From Salmonella bongori NCTC 12419 (GTDB taxonomy: Bacteria; Pseudomonadota; Gammaproteobacteria; Enterobacterales; Enterobacteriaceae): DNA of 64,000 nt. The position numbers were made by a program, and so were the translations under genes. Below, piece by piece: positions 62,705-64,000 of this stretch. The notes beneath the pieces were generated by a model. The model had not been told where the DNA came from, did not search any database, and saw nothing but the letters and a program-made list of their open reading frames with translations. The stretch's first letter is position 1. Every line of letters begins with the position of its first letter. The stretch is taken from assembly GCF_000252995.1 (NCBI RefSeq), contig NC_015761.1, positions 186,001-250,000 of the forward strand, read 5' to 3'.

Positions 62705-63730
62705 ATGCCTTCAATTCGACTGGCTGACTTAGCAGAACAGTTGGATGCTGAATTACACGGTGATGGCGATATCGTCATCACCGGCGTTGCGTCCATGCAA
62801 TCTGCAACAACAGGCCATATTACGTTCATGGTGAATCCTAAGTACCGTGAACACCTGGGATTATGCCAGGCTTCTGCGGTTGTTATGACGCAGGACTTCC
62901 TCCCTTTTGCTAAGAGCGCGGCGCTGGTAGTTAAAAATCCCTACCTGACTTACGCGCGCATGGCGCAAATTTTAGATACCACGCCGCAGCCCGCGCAGGA
63001 TATCGCACCGAGTGCAGTGATTGATGCGACGGCAACGCTGGGTAACAATGTTTCAGTCGGCGCGAATGCGGTGATTGAATCCGGCGTACAACTGGGCGAT
63101 AACGTGATTATCGGCGCCGGATGTTTTGTCGGAAAAAATACCAAAATCGGGGCGGGTTCACGCTTATGGGCGAACGTAACGATTTACCACGACATTCAGA
63201 TCGGTGAGAATTGCCTGATCCAGTCTGGTACGGTGATTGGCGCAGACGGTTTTGGTTACGCTAACGATCGTGGCAATTGGGTGAAGATCCCGCAATTGGG
63301 TCGGGTCATTATCGGCGATCGTGTCGAGATCGGTGCTTGTACCACCATTGACCGTGGCGCGCTGGATGATACTGTTATTGGCAACGGCGTTATTATTGAT
63401 AATCAGTGCCAGATTGCACATAACGTTGTGATTGGCGACAATACGGCGGTTGCCGGTGGCGTCATTATGGCGGGTAGCCTGAAGATTGGCCGTTACTGCA
63501 TGATTGGCGGCGCCAGCGTGATCAATGGGCATATGGAAATATGCGACAAAGTCACGGTAACTGGCATGGGTATGGTGATGCGTCCTATCACGGAACCGGG
63601 CGTCTACTCCTCAGGCATTCCGCTGCAACCCAACAAAGTATGGCGTAAAACGGCTGCGCTGGTGATGAACATTGATGATATGAGCAAGCGTCTCAAAGCC
63701 ATTGAGCGCAAGGTTAATCAACAAGACTAG
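62705..63730 (+). CDS. lpxD: UDP-3-O-(3-hydroxymyristoyl)glucosamine N-acyltransferase
   Basis: LpxD adds the second 3-hydroxymyristoyl chain in lipid A synthesis. The 341-residue protein has a uridine-binding N domain (IRLADLAEQLDAELHGD), a left-handed beta helix of hexapeptide repeats (from about residue 100 to 300) with the catalytic His in NQCQIAHNVVIG (about residue 239), and a C-terminal helix for acyl carrier protein binding (KRLKAIERKVNQ). Its stop is followed by 105 bp and fabZ. Confidence 0.98.
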   Translation: MPSIRLADLAEQLDAELHGDGDIVITGVASMQSATTGHITFMVNPKYREHLGLCQASAVVMTQDFLPFAKSAALVVKNPYLTYARMAQILDTTPQPAQDIAPSAVIDATATLGNNVSVGANAVIESGVQLGDNVIIGAGCFVGKNTKIGAGSRLWANVTIYHDIQIGENCLIQSGTVIGADGFGYANDRGNWVKIPQLGRVIIGDRVEIGACTTIDRGALDDTVIGNGVIIDNQCQIAHNVVIGDNTAVAGGVIMAGSLKIGRYCMIGGASVINGHMEICDKVTVTGMGMVMRPITEPGVYSSGIPLQPNKVWRKTAALVMNIDDMSKRLKAIERKVNQQD

Positions 63731-63835
63731 CGTTCCGCCTTGTCGTTGCCATTCTTTTCCGGCCTGTCACATTCATACGATTGCGGCAGGCCGTGTTATT
63801 ATTGCCTTTTTGTATATTTGGACAGGAAGAGTATT

Positions 63836-64000
63836 TTGACTACTAACACTCATACTCTGCAGATTGAAGAGATTTTAGAGCTTCTGCCGCACCGTTTTCC
63901 GTTTTTACTGGTCGATCGCGTGCTGGACTTTGAAGAAGGGCGTTTTCTGCGTGCGGTGAAAAATGTCTCCGTCAACGAGCCGTTTTTCCAGGGACACTTC
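63836..64000 (+). CDS. fabZ: 3-hydroxyacyl-ACP dehydratase FabZ (5' part only)
   Basis: The window ends in this gene after 55 codons. The start is TTG at 63836 with AGGAAG upstream, giving MTTNTHTLQIEEILELLPH. FabZ dehydrates hydroxyacyl-ACP in fatty acid elongation and competes with LpxA for hydroxymyristoyl-ACP. The catalytic motif PFFQGHF is at the window edge. It continues the lpxD-fabZ-lpxA order seen in enterics. Confidence 0.95.
   Translation, partial: MTTNTHTLQIEEILELLPHRFPFLLVDRVLDFEEGRFLRAVKNVSVNEPFFQGHF

Overview
The window is a chromosome segment of an enteric bacterium, almost certainly Salmonella enterica. Gene order follows the Escherichia coli K-12 yadG-to-fabZ segment nearly gene for gene, and most proteins differ from the E. 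coli proteins I remember by only a few residues. The differences are Salmonella-like: a Sta-type fimbrial cluster between panB and folK, an M60 (enhancin-type) metallopeptidase between cdaR and yaeH, and an MFS transporter where E. coli has yaeI. The sites that in serovar Typhimurium hold the sti (yadH/yadI) and stf (fhuB/hemL) fimbrial operons are empty. That pattern resembles Typhi-like fimbrial inventories, but the serovar cannot be settled from this window.

Layout. 1-6.1 kb: yadG (3' end)-yadH ABC exporter, orphan PTS EIIA yadI, deacetylase yadE, then pantothenate genes panD, panC and panB, with an Rpn-family nuclease gene between panD and panC. 6.2-14.3 kb (minus strand): an eight-gene chaperone/usher fimbrial cluster with two tandem major-pilin genes, chaperone, usher, three minor subunits and a tip adhesin. 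14.9-25 kb: folK-pcnB, gluQ-dksA, sfsA-thpR, hrpB, mrcB. 25.3-31.2 kb: ferrichrome uptake operon fhuACDB behind a Fur-box-like site. 31.3-41.4 kb: hemL, clcA, erpA, the yadS-btuF-mtnN minus-strand operon, dgt, degP with a clear sigma-E promoter, and cdaR. 41.5-46.6 kb: accessory stretch with the M60 peptidase, yaeH and an MHS-type transporter. 46.6-51.3 kb: dapD-glnD and map. 51.4-64 kb: the growth and envelope cluster rpsB-tsf-pyrH-frr-dxr-uppS-cdsA-rseP-bamA-skp-lpxD-fabZ (fabZ cut by the window edge).

How the genes work together. The last cluster joins translation (S2, EF-Ts, RRF), UMP kinase, isoprenoid, undecaprenyl and phospholipid precursor synthesis, site-2 proteolysis of RseA, outer-membrane protein assembly and lipid A synthesis. 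degP belongs to the same envelope-stress response through sigma-E. Repetitive intergenic DNA is abundant: REP/BIME elements at eight or so junctions and two ERIC elements, one with an internal insertion.

I found no tRNA or rRNA gene, CRISPR array, prophage or insertion sequence. The features least like a textbook enteric chromosome are the duplicated pilin genes, separated by a terminator and an AT-rich gap with its own promoter-like box, and the large M60 protein, which has no signal peptide. No wholly new biological system was evident.
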